Below, piece after piece: positions 10,001 through 21,303 of a stretch of 64,000 nt of DNA. Source of the stretch: Stereum hirsutum FP-91666 SS1 (Eukaryota > Basidiomycota > Agaricomycetes > Russulales > Stereaceae). Positions within the stretch are counted from its first letter, which is position 1, and each line of letters begins with the position of its first letter. The stretch spans positions 1,777,179 to 1,841,178 of the forward strand of contig NW_006763135.1 in assembly GCF_000264905.1 (NCBI RefSeq), read 5' to 3'. A program made the translations under genes and the position numbers. The notes under the pieces were generated by a model. That model did not search any database. It was not told the origin of the DNA and was given only the letters and a program-made list of their open reading frames with translations.

Positions 10001-13000
10001 TTATGCCTCGTCAGCTTCGCCCACAAGCTCAGCCTCTCCCACAGGCTCGGTTTCAACCGCATCCACGCTATCCACCACCATACTCTCATCAGCACCGGTA
10101 CCAGCGCCACCTTCACCGCTGCCTCTAAATTGCTGATCTTGCGAGGCCTGTGTCAGTGCTGTCTGGAAGTGCGAGCTCGTCTCGGTCTTGGTGACCTCTC
10201 GAAGGGCCATAGTGGCGTATGCGGCCGTACCGAGCGTAAGTCTGATCTGAAGTGCGACGAATTTACCGTCCGGAACGATTGCAGGTGCGTCGTACCCGAG
10301 CAACTGGTCTTCATCTGACTGAGCCAGAGGGACGTCAGGGTCCGTGTATCGCAAGACAGACCACGAGAGCTCTTTTGGTAGGTGTAGGATTTTGCGATAT
10401 GAGCCACTCAAGCTGTATTCCCTAAATACGCGAGGTAGGGGTGAGATTCATTTGCGGGAGAGGACAATATAGACTCACTTTTGACGGCGATGGAAGTTAT
10501 CAGGATCGAGGCCATCCTTGCGCAGATACTCCTTGTACTTCTCGCCCAGTTCTCCACCGGGGAATGCTACGTCTTTACCAGGAAGAGGCATGACGATGTC
10601 GAAAATTGTGTACTTGTCGACGTCCTCTGCAGTAAGGACCTTGACCTTCGGGGCCTGCCAGGGTTTCCGATTCCTCCTTCCGCCCCTGGAGGGACCGTCA
10701 TCGGCTGAGAGAACAGGTCAGTATTATGCTAGACAATATACTTTAGGAATGACGTGTACCATCCGCTTCGCCGTCTGAGCCAGCATCTATGTTAGATTCC
10801 TGAGGGGTATCGTCCATTACTAAGTCACCAGGAACTGGCTTGTCCGCTCCATACGTCCGCATACGCTCGGAGACGATCGCATTCCAGACGTACGACTGGT
10901 ACGCATGAACATACATCAATCTCAAATTCCGAGGGATCTTCAAAGATAGCTCGGTCAACATGCGACCCAATGAGAATGGACGTGGTCGAAACATACCGTG
11001 GACAATGCTCCAAATGCATTACGAGTCTCACCATTCTGCTTTTTATAGCTCTCGAGGATACAGCGCTCAGCGACAACACGGCGAGGCATAAGTTCCAAAG
11101 CACGATCGAGGTCCTTGTCTTCTAGCCAAGCACGCCGAGCTTCCACGACCTCGGGATGTTCGCCAGGCCTGTTCCGCAGAATGAGAGAGACCGCACGGTG
11201 CCAGTCTTCTAGTAAGAGGGCGAGTCCGATTGAGTGGGTAGGGATCGATGCAGTACCAAATCGTTGCATGCCTGTAAAACGACGAGTTGTAAGTAGTCAT
11301 AAGAGCCTTGAACTTTGAACGGGCACACCATAGTAGTTAATGAAACCATGGTCCTTGATAGAGTTCATGGCTTTGTCCAGAGTATCCATAGAGTCCACCT
11401 GTACATTTCTGCCTGGATATCAGTATCTTCCCGCTCAAAGACTTGATGAATCTCTTACCTCAAGGTGATAACGAATGCATTCCCTTTCAACATGCCCAAG
11501 TCCAACGCGGCCTTTCTGTAGTTGAAATCAGCGATGCGAACACCGCGCTCACCGCGTTCCTTCACTGCATCTTCTGCGGATTTTCGACCGGGCACGCCGT
11601 TCGCGAGTTTCCATACATCCTCCACTGTTTTGGCGCCACGGCGTAAAGCTACGCGCTGAACCGTCACGCCACGCTTGTCTTTCGTACCAGCAGTCGAGAG
11701 ATCCTTTGTGGTGACATGCAGAGTACGAGCGAGGTACGCAAGTGCGTCTTGGGTGTCGCGGTTCGTCTTCTGGAGTGTGAAATGTATGTAGGGAGGGTAG
11801 TTCCCGCGTGCGGGTCGGTCACCCTTACTACCTACGAAAGTCAGAAAGAACACCAACTATCGGCAGTAGACGAGACTGCTCACCTCTGTCGCCACCGCCA
11901 CGTCCACCACCGCGTCCACCGCCTCTGCCTCCACCCCGTTTAGACCATTTGACAACAATCCTCGATCCTTCATCATCAGCAGCAGGAGCAGATGTATCTG
12001 TCTCGCTATCGAGTTTGCCGCCGAAAAGCTCCCTCACGGCTTGATGGAACTCGGTTCGCTTGCTTTTTGATGCAATGGGCTGAATGAGACGAACAAGGAG
12101 GTGGAGATTGAGAAATTAGATTAAAATGAAAGAAAGGATGGGTGTCTAAGAGAATACAGACATCGGACACGACTTTTCGATGGTCTGCTCTCCCACCAGG
12201 CCTGCCACCGTTTCCCCCACCTCGTCCGCCCCTTCCACCCCTTCCACCCCTTCCGCCCCTATCTCTACCCCTCCCCCGGCCTTTGCCCTTCTCCTCTTTC
12301 GCGGGACTTTCCTTGACCTCTTCTTTGACTGTATCCTCAGTAGCAGCATTTCCATCAGCGCTCTCCCCTTCAGCCAGCTTCGAAGGCGCACGGCCGCCCC
12401 AGCCGGCGTCGGGAACAAAAGGTGGCTCAGGACCTTCCAAAAACATCTGCTTGAGTTGTGCTAGTTTCTCTTCAGACATGAAGGAAGAAAGTCGTTCTGT
12501 GAATGATTCCGGCCATGGTTCAGCAGGGGTGGCAGCTATGGCGGGGGTAGTGGCAGGAGCCTCGATGGATTCGGAAGGTAGGGTAACAGGAGCTGACTCC
12601 GAAGGCGCAGTGGCGTCGGCGGGCTCAGACACTAGAGCTGAAGAAGAGGCAGGAATATCAACTTTTTCTGGAGCCGCAGCCGGTTCAGCAGGGACAGCTT
12701 CGGTGTTGGGAGGTTCAGATGTAGCTGCCTCTTCCGAAGGTTTAGCGTTCTTCCCTGCAGACGTGGGCATCTCTAACGATTTGATGTGTACGACATTGTG
12801 GTCGAGGTCGACCTCATACACAAGAAAGTCTGTGAATCTGCATTGACGTTAGTCCAGCATCCAAGGTACTAGGAAGCCATGACACACCTCTGCTTGATGA
12901 TGCCCTCAATTTTCGGGACATCCTTTGCGATGTACTCCGAGATGCCGACATCGGTCTCCATGATCTTTAGCATTGTCGCATCTTCCGAAGTAGCTGGTGG

Positions 13001-13228
13001 AGCTGTGCCAAGCAAGATATGGCTAGGGGGTAGTAGACTCTCAGTTTTTACTTGAGCTTTTTGGCCGTCGGAGGGTAGACTGGACGAAGCCTGAGTAGAT
13101 GCAACTAGCTCCGTTTCGGTCACCATGGTCACGTCGGGAGTATCATCGAGTTTGACACGCTTCGCAGAGGGAGTAGGGTCGTGCTCGTCGGTGACATCGC
13201 GTTCGCGGACGCGAGGAGAGGTCGACAT
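10001..13228 (-). CDS. PUS7: tRNA/snRNA pseudouridine synthase Pus7 (TruD family)
   Basis: Isomerises uridine to pseudouridine, for example at U13 of tRNAs and U35 of U2 snRNA in yeast. The protein is roughly 900 residues over about nine exons. Landmarks in order are [17 protein letters not shown] with [10 protein letters not shown] (N-terminal TruD block), [15 protein letters not shown], the catalytic loop [15 protein letters not shown] with its Asp, [10 protein letters not shown], the TruD signature GFINYYGMQRFGT, and [12 protein letters not shown]. The C terminus is acidic ([14 protein letters not shown]). Between the N-terminal block and the catalytic loop sits a long Ala/Pro/Glu-rich segment plus two Arg-Gly-rich stretches (about 12180-12290 and 11880-11945), which are not part of the core fold. 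The start at [11 protein letters not shown] precedes a disordered N terminus. Confidence 0.93.
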
Positions 13229-13628
13229 GAGAGTTTGAGTAGAGGTTGGGCTTTCTTGATTTTAGTGAATCGTCGCGATAAGATTCTCATAATCTAATCT
13301 CCCTGATCATGTTTGGCCACAAAGCAACCACAAAGTGGCGTGTATTTACTTCGTTCTTGAGGAAATCTCGAAAGAAAGTCGGACGATTGAAACGAAGAGC
13401 AAAGCTGCTCAAATTATGTGTGAGTGAGATATCGAGGCACCGAAACTGAACTACAATAGAGATATAATGATAATGTGTGCGTAACTGTATCCGCCTGGTC
13501 GTCGTACAACACCTCGCTGAGCGTACAATCCTCCCGTCTAAAAAGATGCGAACATGCACACCATAAAGCCAATATGCACACACAACCATCAGCCGACCGG
13601 CCTCGACGACGTGAGCCCTCCACCGAAC
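13229..13628. other. Intergenic: PUS7 promoter and PCF11 3' flank
   Basis: PUS7 and PCF11 are both on the minus strand, so this gap holds the PUS7 promoter and the PCF11 terminator region. The frames here are short, overlapping and unrecognisable. Confidence 0.4.
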
Positions 13629-16087
13629 CTATACCGAGACTGAAATCACAATCTTCTTCGACGGCGGGGGACCATCACCCCCTACTCCAGCGTTCCCACT
13701 CGTACCAACAGCACCATCGACACTGCTAATCTTTCGCTTCATGCCACCCGACCCCTTCGGTGAATCTGACTTCAGACGCGCAGGCACAGACGCCATTGAT
13801 GATCTCGGAGGCGTCATACGCGACAAAGGCGCAGATGAAACCTCAGGTGTGACCGACCGACTCGGAGAATTGTTCGCGAACCCAAGGCGTAATTTAGCGG
13901 TGAGTGCGGTAGTTGAAGACAAAGCTTCAGCGCGACAGGTTGCATGGTATATCTGCAAAGAGAAGATCATATCAATACACCGGATGTGAAAGGGGGGAAT
14001 GGCTAGGGAGACATACCCTTCCATCGACGTCGACGGCATTCTTCCACACCCACTCCTCCTCATCCTCCTGGAACTCCGACTTCAAAATTTCCTTACAGAT
14101 TGGACAATCTACAGTCTTAGCCTCATCTCCGGGTGGAACGACAACAGATTGAGCACGCAGCTCTGCTTCTCGTTTCGCAGCGTCAGCTGTTGCCGCTGAT
14201 TTGATATTCGATGGTCTCCATGGGCCTGCGGAGCTCTTGCCTTTGCCATTATTCTGAATCCAATCCTATGGGCACAAAAGGGTGACAGATCAGCTGGAGT
14301 GTAATGATGATGAAAGATAGCGTAGAAACGCACTTCGAGAGCGACAAACCAACTGCGACTATGGCCGCGACCAACGCTCTCATTAGCCTTACGGTTCTGC
14401 TTAAAATGCATGTCAAGATGTTCTTGCATGTTCTTTTTACCCATCACAGAATCCGCAAATCTGACGCCACACTGTTTACATTGAACAGGCAAACGACCAT
14501 AAACATAAGAAATATCTGGACGACGTCTAAGGTGTGCGCGGTAGTCAGCGATGCTGCTAGAGAAAATCCAGAAGATGAGGACGTACCTATTTATGTCCGT
14601 AGAGTTGAGCTTGATACCCTGAGATAATATGGCATCCCTGTATACTCTGTCCTGCTCGCGACCGGAATCAACGCGATTGTTGACTTTGACATCCGTGATA
14701 GCTTCTTTGACATGCTCGGGCGTAACGGACTTTGATCCTGTTGAGGTACTACCGGGCGCGGAGACGACACCCGCTTTGATTAGAGTGTTGACGAGGCTGG
14801 TGATAGTGGGGATTGAAGGGACAGAAGCACTGGTGACGGTGGGCGGCGGCATTTGAGGTCCAGAGGGCGATGATCCTTCGAAGAACTCGGGAGACGAGGA
14901 AGACTGCTCTGACTGGGGCTGAGAGAGGACCGAAGGAGTAGAATGCTGACCAGAGGCCGCCTGGAGATGTACAGACGACGAAGATGTGTACTCATCAGCT
15001 GGGGCGGGTGTCACGGAGGACTGCGCTGATGAAGGTCGACTCATTGAACGAAGCTGAGTGAGAATTTGGCGAAGCTCTTCCTGGGAAACACCAGATTGCA
15101 CTACAGCACGAAGCTAGGATAATTACCTTCGTCAATGTCGAGCCATAGTATTAAAAAGATGGGACATAAGACGAACCTGCTGAAGGACACTAGTATGATT
15201 TTGTGCCTGGCTGTCGTACGGATTGACATGTAGTGCATGATTCATTTGACCGAGAGCGACCTCAATCTCACTGATCACTTGAGACGGGGAGATGATGGTC
15301 ACCGCCGCATTGAAAGAACTCTGATGCGGAGCCTTTGAACGGCGAGCGGACGTCGAATGGCGAGAGCTACGTACTTCGCCGCTCGATCCCGAGCCCCAGA
15401 TAGTACGTTCGATAGCGAGCTGAGGACCGATACCAAAGAGTTCGCGCCTAGACGGAGAACCTGTGCGCCAAGTCAGGAGCATCTCCTCCATCTTACCGCG
15501 CGTATTCGGGTCAACTGAATCATAGCTCTCCAGAAAGAGAGAGGTAATAACAGAGGCGAACAGACGAGCGTAGGGTTCGTTGACGTTCTTCGAGATGGCG
15601 TCAAGGAGATACCACGCTGGAAGCTTCACCCAAGGTGGCACCTATGAATGCCACGATAATTTGAGTCAGTCATATATGGTCAATGCGAGTCGGATCAAGG
15701 GCCTTTGCTGCTCAACGACACAGGACACAGGTGCCAGTCCATGATCCGAGCTCACAGCGAAGAAACAAACTCATGAAAAGATAAAGAATCAGAAAAACTT
15801 ACTCGCCGAATATGCTGCTCAACACATTGAACAACGATATCTGCATAACGCGAATAATCCTGGGCAATGGTTGAGAGAGACTGGATGATAGGTCTTGAGT
15901 TGACCGTTAACTCAGTCAGGCGTCCCGAGAAATCTTGGCGAAAAGCGTGTGGATTTAAAAGATATGTTGGTTGGACGGAGGGCACAGAGTAGGGATAGAG
16001 CGGCGGGAGAGAGACACGAGCTTGGGCATAAGCGTGCGATGGTGGAGTCACCTGCGGGTAGGTGGCAGTTTGAGAATACGACGACAT
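13629..16087 (-). CDS. PCF11: mRNA 3'-end processing factor Pcf11 (CID domain)
   Basis: A subunit of cleavage factor IA that binds the RNA polymerase II C-terminal repeat and couples cleavage to termination. The N-terminal CID contains FSGRLTELTVNSRPIIQSL, YSRYADIVVQCVEQHI, then VKLPAWYLLDAISKNV and YARLFASVITSLF. A Ser/Pro/Gln-rich linker follows. The C-terminal half has two Cys pairs typical of Pcf11. One is CKQCGVRF with a downstream HLDMHF, a C2H2-like finger. The other is DCPICKEIL followed by WVWKNAV and HATC. It ends in a basic, disordered tail. The start at MSSYSQTATYP (16087) was chosen; an in-frame ATG at 16120 would add 11 residues. Neighbours are unrelated in function. Confidence 0.92.
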
Positions 16088-16544
16088 TTTCGTTCTATGC
16101 TCAAGCTCTGCGAAAGACACTCAATTCACGATACGAAATGTTTAAACTAAAAAATTCTGCGACTGGGAATTGGGGCAGGTATCAGATCGAGGCGATGATG
16201 GTGGTTGAAGAACAAGATGAGTGGGGCGGGTCAGGCGCTGGTGACGAGTGACAGCGCTTTGTTATCCTAACTCAAGTGTTTGGCTTTATTTGTAGCCGAG
16301 GCCGGTGGCGCCAATTGGGCGGCAGAACTCAAACTATAGCGCAAAGCCCAGAAACCGCTGCCGCCGCCTCGTCCAGACAATAATCACTCAAGGTACGCCG
16401 TTTTGCTCACCTTACATGGATTCAGAGGCATCAGAGGAGGGTACAGAGACGTCTGAGAGGTTGTTTGGCGGAGAGATGGTTCTGAGGAGATGGATCGGGA
16501 GGGTGAAGTCAGGATGACATGCTGACTCTGGTCACTTTGCACAG
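16088..16544. promoter_or_regulatory. PCF11/RPL9 divergent promoter with RPL9 5'UTR intron
   Basis: A GTACGCC donor at 16393 and an acceptor CACAG at 16540-16544 define a probable 152-bp intron in the RPL9 leader, with CTGAC as branch site. The acceptor abuts the start codon directly. The rest is the promoter shared with PCF11. Confidence 0.55.
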
Positions 16545-17300
16545 ATGCGGGACGTCCTCAAGACCGAAGAACTCGAGATCCCCGAAGGTGTCACTGTCGA
16601 AGTCAAGTCCCGTCTCATCAAGGTGGCGGGCCCAAGGGCGACACTCACCAAGAACGTCCGCCATGTCAACATGGACATCCGCCTCATCAAGGGCAAGGCG
16701 AACAAGGTCACTCTCGCCGTTTGGCAGGGCGGTCGCAAGCACGTTGCCTGTTTGCGTACCATCAAGAGCCTTATCCTTAACATGATTACTGGTGTTACCA
16801 AGGTGCGTCCCCGTATCCGCACTCTGTGCGTTCCTTGACTGACTTCATTGGCCTTCTCCAGGGTTTCCTGTACAAAATGAGGGCCGTCTACGCCCATTTC
16901 CCCATCAACTGCATCATCCAGGCAGACGGCCGGGCTGTCGAGATCCGGAATTTCTTGGGCGAGAAGGTGCGTCTTTGCTAAAGTCACGCAAGTCGGGCAG
17001 GGCTGAACTTCGAATTGCAATTGTAGACCGTTCGTCACGTCGACATGCTGTCGGGCGTCACCATCTCCGAGTCGAAGACGCAGAAGGATGAGTTGATTCT
17101 TGAGGGTGCTGATATCGACATGGTCTCGCAATCAGGTGCGTTTACCGTGTTACTAGCCCTCACACTCCTTGTTCATCATACTTCCTGTTTTTACAGCGGC
17201 ATCTATCCAGGGCATCTGCCGAGTGAGGAACAAAGATATCCGAAAGTTCTTGGACGGTATCTACGTCTCGGACAAGACTACCGTCCTCCAGGAGTCGTGA
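16545..17300 (+). CDS. RPL9: 60S ribosomal protein L9 (uL6)
   Basis: A structural protein of the large ribosomal subunit. Four exons (16545-16802, 16862-16966, 17027-17135, 17197-17300) join to 191 residues, the normal length. The protein starts [20 protein letters not shown] and contains [39 protein letters not shown] sequence across intron 1, [19 protein letters not shown] across intron 2, and the C-terminal [18 protein letters not shown]. All splice sites are GT-AG and the frame is preserved. The start codon follows immediately after a probable 5'UTR intron acceptor. Confidence 0.97.
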
Positions 17301-17495
17301 TTTGTTTCTCGGGGGGGCTCGCTGCATTTTACACACAAAACTCGCATGTCATCCGCCGTTCTGTTTTGGTACTCTCCTCTTATGACACCATATCCATGCG
17401 CCATGCTTTCATGCACTCAATCCTCGCTATCGCACACAAGAGTGAATCGCGAGATTCGACTGCACCCAATATGATGCGGTGGATCTGTATATTTA

Positions 17496-18522
17496 TCACC
17501 CGACAAGAGGCATCATAGTGCCGACTCGTTTACGATATTCTACATATTGATCTCCGAAGAATTGCACCAGCGCCTTCTCTTCCGCTATGAAGCACTATTA
17601 GCCACCGCCGCGCAGACTTAGCATGGATAGTGGACGTACCTTCAACTCTGCGAGCAAAAAACCTCCACAGCAACACAAGGAATACAATGAAGGTTACTGT
17701 GTTCTGTAGGACCAGCTGCGTTCCTAGTGCCCAGTAAAAGAACCCTGCGTACGAAGGATGACGGAACCATCTGTAAAGCGATCAAAATTAAAAACAACTT
17801 AATGTACATATGGGCCTCACATACGCGTAAATACCGTCGGTCACTAGGCGGTGACCTTGTAACTTGCGAAACGCGACTGAATGGGAGAAATTGGTGGACG
17901 CGTGTATCATGGCTGCCGAGCGAACAGCCTGGCCAAGCACAACCATGAAGACTCCTGCACGCAAATGTCCTTGAGCAAGGAGAAGAAGGCGACCAAACAA
18001 CACGAGCTACGGACCAACAAGAGAAACATATGGATATGATTTTGCGGAGGGTAGAAAGTAAAGCGTGAGGAGGTATTCGGAAAGGGCGATTCCATTAGCG
18101 ATGTGGTACATTGCACCGTTGTCGAGCAAAAATGCTACATGAAATAGAGAAATTAGAGTTTGGTTCTACTGAGAGGAATAGTGAAACGTACAGTCGACGC
18201 TGCATTTCTCCCTGTTCCAACCTGCTGTAACCGCGAACTCTCCCCAATGAAAAGCAGCCCAAGCTGCGGCAAAGAACCCGAGCTGATAAGTTGACCACCA
18301 GAAGCGGTCAAAGCCTCCAGAGATAAATGTGAAGAGGCCGATAGCGAATGTGGATCCAAGCAAAAAGGAGATCGTAGACGCTGCCAAAGGGCTGTTCGGG
18401 ATGGTTCCGTGAGGTTGCGGTATGTCCACTAGAGGAACGGTCTCGAGGCCATTCGTACGCTGAAAGGTTCGCTGGCGCAATCGCTGGTCAAATCCATCGG
18501 AGCTACTGTCTGAGGAGCTCAT
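17496..18522 (-). CDS. STE14: Protein-S-isoprenylcysteine O-methyltransferase
   Basis: Methylates the C-terminal prenylated cysteine of CaaX proteins, including Ras-type GTPases and mating pheromones, in the ER membrane. The start MSSSDSSSDGF is followed by several hydrophobic segments. The conserved catalytic half reads LQGHRLVTDGIYAWFRHPSYAGFFYWALGTQ, with the RHPSY cofactor-binding motif rebuilt across an intron, then EEKALVQFFGDQYVEYRKRVGTMMP at the C terminus. These are hallmarks of ICMT. Four or five exons are needed. The start codon is only 179 bp from that of the divergent EF-G2 gene. Confidence 0.93.
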
Positions 18523-18701
18523 GTTGGGTAGAAAGAAAAGGACGGAGGGTGAGACGGAGAACAATAGCTTCGGTGTGGCGGTGGCATTACTTGGAGGTTT
18601 GTCCGCCAAGCCACGGGCGATCTTGTCTTGTTTGTCCTTGTTATTTTCAGAAGCCGTCGCCCACTTCGCGCTCACACCTCCTACCATTGCCCTATTGGGC
18701 C
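18523..18701. promoter_or_regulatory. Short divergent promoter STE14/MEF2
   Basis: The two start codons are separated by 179 bp, so transcription of both genes must begin within this stretch or inside the neighbouring leader. No clear TATA box is visible. Confidence 0.5.
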
Positions 18702-21257
18702 ATGCCAATCTCCCCTCTCCTTCGAAGGCAGTTGCAACCCTTTTCGTGGCTCAAAACCAAAAGCTTTTGCAGATATGCATCGACATCCCGTCCTGATCCG
18801 TCAAAAACGCGTAACTTAGCTGTCGTAGCCCACATCGGTATGCCTGTGTCGTCCTTTGGCCATTCCCAAGAGCTGAACTGCAAGTCTGCCAGATTCTGGC
18901 AAAACCACTCTCACCGAGTCCATCCTGCTGGAGACCTCGTATCTCGCCTCGGCAGGATCCGTCGACACCGGCAGCACCACCACAGATTTCTTACCCGCAG
19001 AGCGTGAACGTGGAATCACTATTCAATCAGCAAGCATACCCGTTAAATGGAAAGACTGGAATATCAATCTCATCGATACACCAGGCCATGCAGACTTCGG
19101 AATGGAGGTTGAGAGTGCGAGCCGCGTCGTGGACGGAGCAATCGTCTTAATAGATTCTGTCGAAGGTGTAGAGGCTCAGACGAAGGGCGTCTGGCGACAG
19201 TTGGACAGGTAAGCAGGTGAGAACCTTCTGCATTTTTCCGTGTACTTCGAACTGACTCATGGTGGACAAGGTATGGCGTACCTACGCGGCTACTCTTTAT
19301 GAATAAGCTCGACCGAGCCGGGGCGTCTTTTCATTCGTCCATGTTGTCTCTACTTTCACATCGCATTCACCCAAAACCTATGGCGCTTACTCTTCCCATC
19401 GCTTCGTTCAACCCCGAAGACTATACCCTAGCTGAACCCGGAGTAGAAGGGTTGGTCGACCTTGTCAAATGGGAACTGTGGAGATGGCATCCGGACGGTA
19501 CCTCGACTAGGCATTCACTACCCACCGACGTCCAATCACTGGAGAAAACCGAGCTCTTTCCGCCTAATCATCCAATCATCCCTCATCTAACACCCGCACG
19601 GACAGAACTCATCGAGAACCTCTCCATGTTCTCTGAATCACTCATGGAGAAGTTACTTGACCTTCCTTCAACACCGTCGGCGTATCTCGGGCTCCCGTCC
19701 TCTCTCATTATTCCTCACCTTCGCGCCGCCACCTTACGTGCTGACATTCTTCCCATACTCTGCGGATCGGCTATGAAGCACATCGGTACAGAACTTGTTC
19801 TGAACTATGCGGGAGAGCTCTTAGCTAGTCCACTTGACGTTCCGCATGAAAAACAAAATCCAAAGTCGCCACTCGGACTCTTGGCGTGGAAGGTCACTTG
19901 GGACAAGAGAAGAGGTTGGATGACCTTTGTTCGTGTATATTCAGGTGTGTACACTTCTTAGATCTTGATCTGCTTACAAGAGGTAACGATGTGCCCAGGC
20001 ACTCTGACCAAACAGAGTGTCCTCTTCAACTCAACCCGAAATCAGAAGGAAAGGGTCTCGAAGCTCATGCTCTTGTATGCCAATGAGGCTCAAGAAGTTG
20101 ACGAGTTACCCTTTGGATCTGTCGGCGTCATCCTCGGTCTCAAACACACGCGTACGGGCGATCTCTTGGTGTCTACGAAGGGCTCCGCTACTTTCAAAAG
20201 CAACATCGCGGATATCACCCCTCCTCCAGCCGTCATGTCTGCCTCCGTCATCCCACAATCCCACGCCGACCTCGAAATTGTGGAGGAATCTCTACTAGCC
20301 TTGGCAAGGACAGATCCTTCCGTTCGAGTTGAGACCCAGGACGGACAACTGCTTGTTCATGGACTGGGAGCGCTACATCTCGAAATTGTCGAAGGTCGTC
20401 TTCGAGATGAGTGGAACGCGAAGTTCGAATTCGGACGGAGGAGGGTCAGCTATAGGGAAGCCCTTGGAGTAACTGAGGCGTCATCACTACCTTCCGACAT
20501 ATGGTCCACCACGATCGCTGGAAAGACTATGCAGGCTTCTGTGGCTTTCTCCATCCGTCCTCTGGATGACGATGAGACCGGAGACCCCATGTGGGATGGT
20601 AATGCTGTCTTGAAAAGCGATGGCATGCCTCTCGCTCTTCCTGATACCTTCATCGACCACAACGATCCACTACGCCACATATCCCAAGGCATCGCTAACA
20701 CGCTCTCCAACTCGCCTAACTCGTCGCTTCCTCTTTCGCGCGCGCACATCACCGTCTCCACTTTTCAACATCCGCCCGAAGCCCCGACGTCCATCTTGGC
20801 AGGTGCCAGTGCAGTCATTCTGCGCAATGCGGTCAAGGCGAGAGGCATGGGTCAATTGATGGAGCCGTTCATCAACCTGCGGATCTCAGTAGGCGAAGAT
20901 TCTCTGGGAAAAGTCGTCAAGGACTTGACTGAGCACGGAGGTGAAGTCCTTGACATGGAAGGGGCCAATGTCAACATGGACGGCGAAGAAGTCACATCGT
21001 ATCCTCAAGAAGGACTTTACATTCCACCGAAATGGCTTTCCCCTTCCACGATGTCCGAGACGGGTCGGGACCGGCAAAGTGTGCGACAACGTCGATATAT
21101 CCACGCTATCGCACCGCTCAGTCAAATGCTGGACTATTCAACACGCTTGCGTGCGCTTTCTGGTGGTCATGGATTGTTCGAGATGTCGGCTGCAGGTTTC
21201 CGCGTCGTGGCTGAAACTCGGAGGGTAGAAATTCTGAGGGAGATGGGTCGGGCTTGA
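18702..21257 (+). CDS. MEF2: Mitochondrial elongation factor G2 / ribosome-releasing factor 2
   Basis: A GTPase that with RRF splits mitochondrial ribosomes after termination. Four exons (18702-18837, 18893-19208, 19271-19944, 19999-21257) give 794 residues. A basic presequence (MPISPLLRRQLQPFSWLKTK) is followed by the GTPase motifs: G1 AHIDSGKTTLTE (split by intron 1), G2 ERGITIQSA, G3 DTPGHADFGMEVE, G4 MNKLDRAG. Domains II-V follow with GTLTKQSVLFN, RVETQDGQLLVHGLGALHLEI, and a C-terminal GGHGLFEMSAAGFR. The serine in AHIDSGKTT, in place of the Ala or His common in bacterial EF-G, is seen in the EFG2 group. The start is the ATG opening the presequence; the same frame is open further upstream. 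Confidence 0.92.
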
Positions 21258-21303
21258 TGGACTATCGCGATGTACATAGATATGCTTCTACACGGACAGA
21301 CTA

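Noticed and set aside
16393..16544. C/D-box snoRNA inside the RPL9 leader intron (GGATGACATGCTGACT)
   Set aside because: The CTGA element is better explained as the branch site, the C box is imperfect, and no terminal stem or D box is correctly placed.
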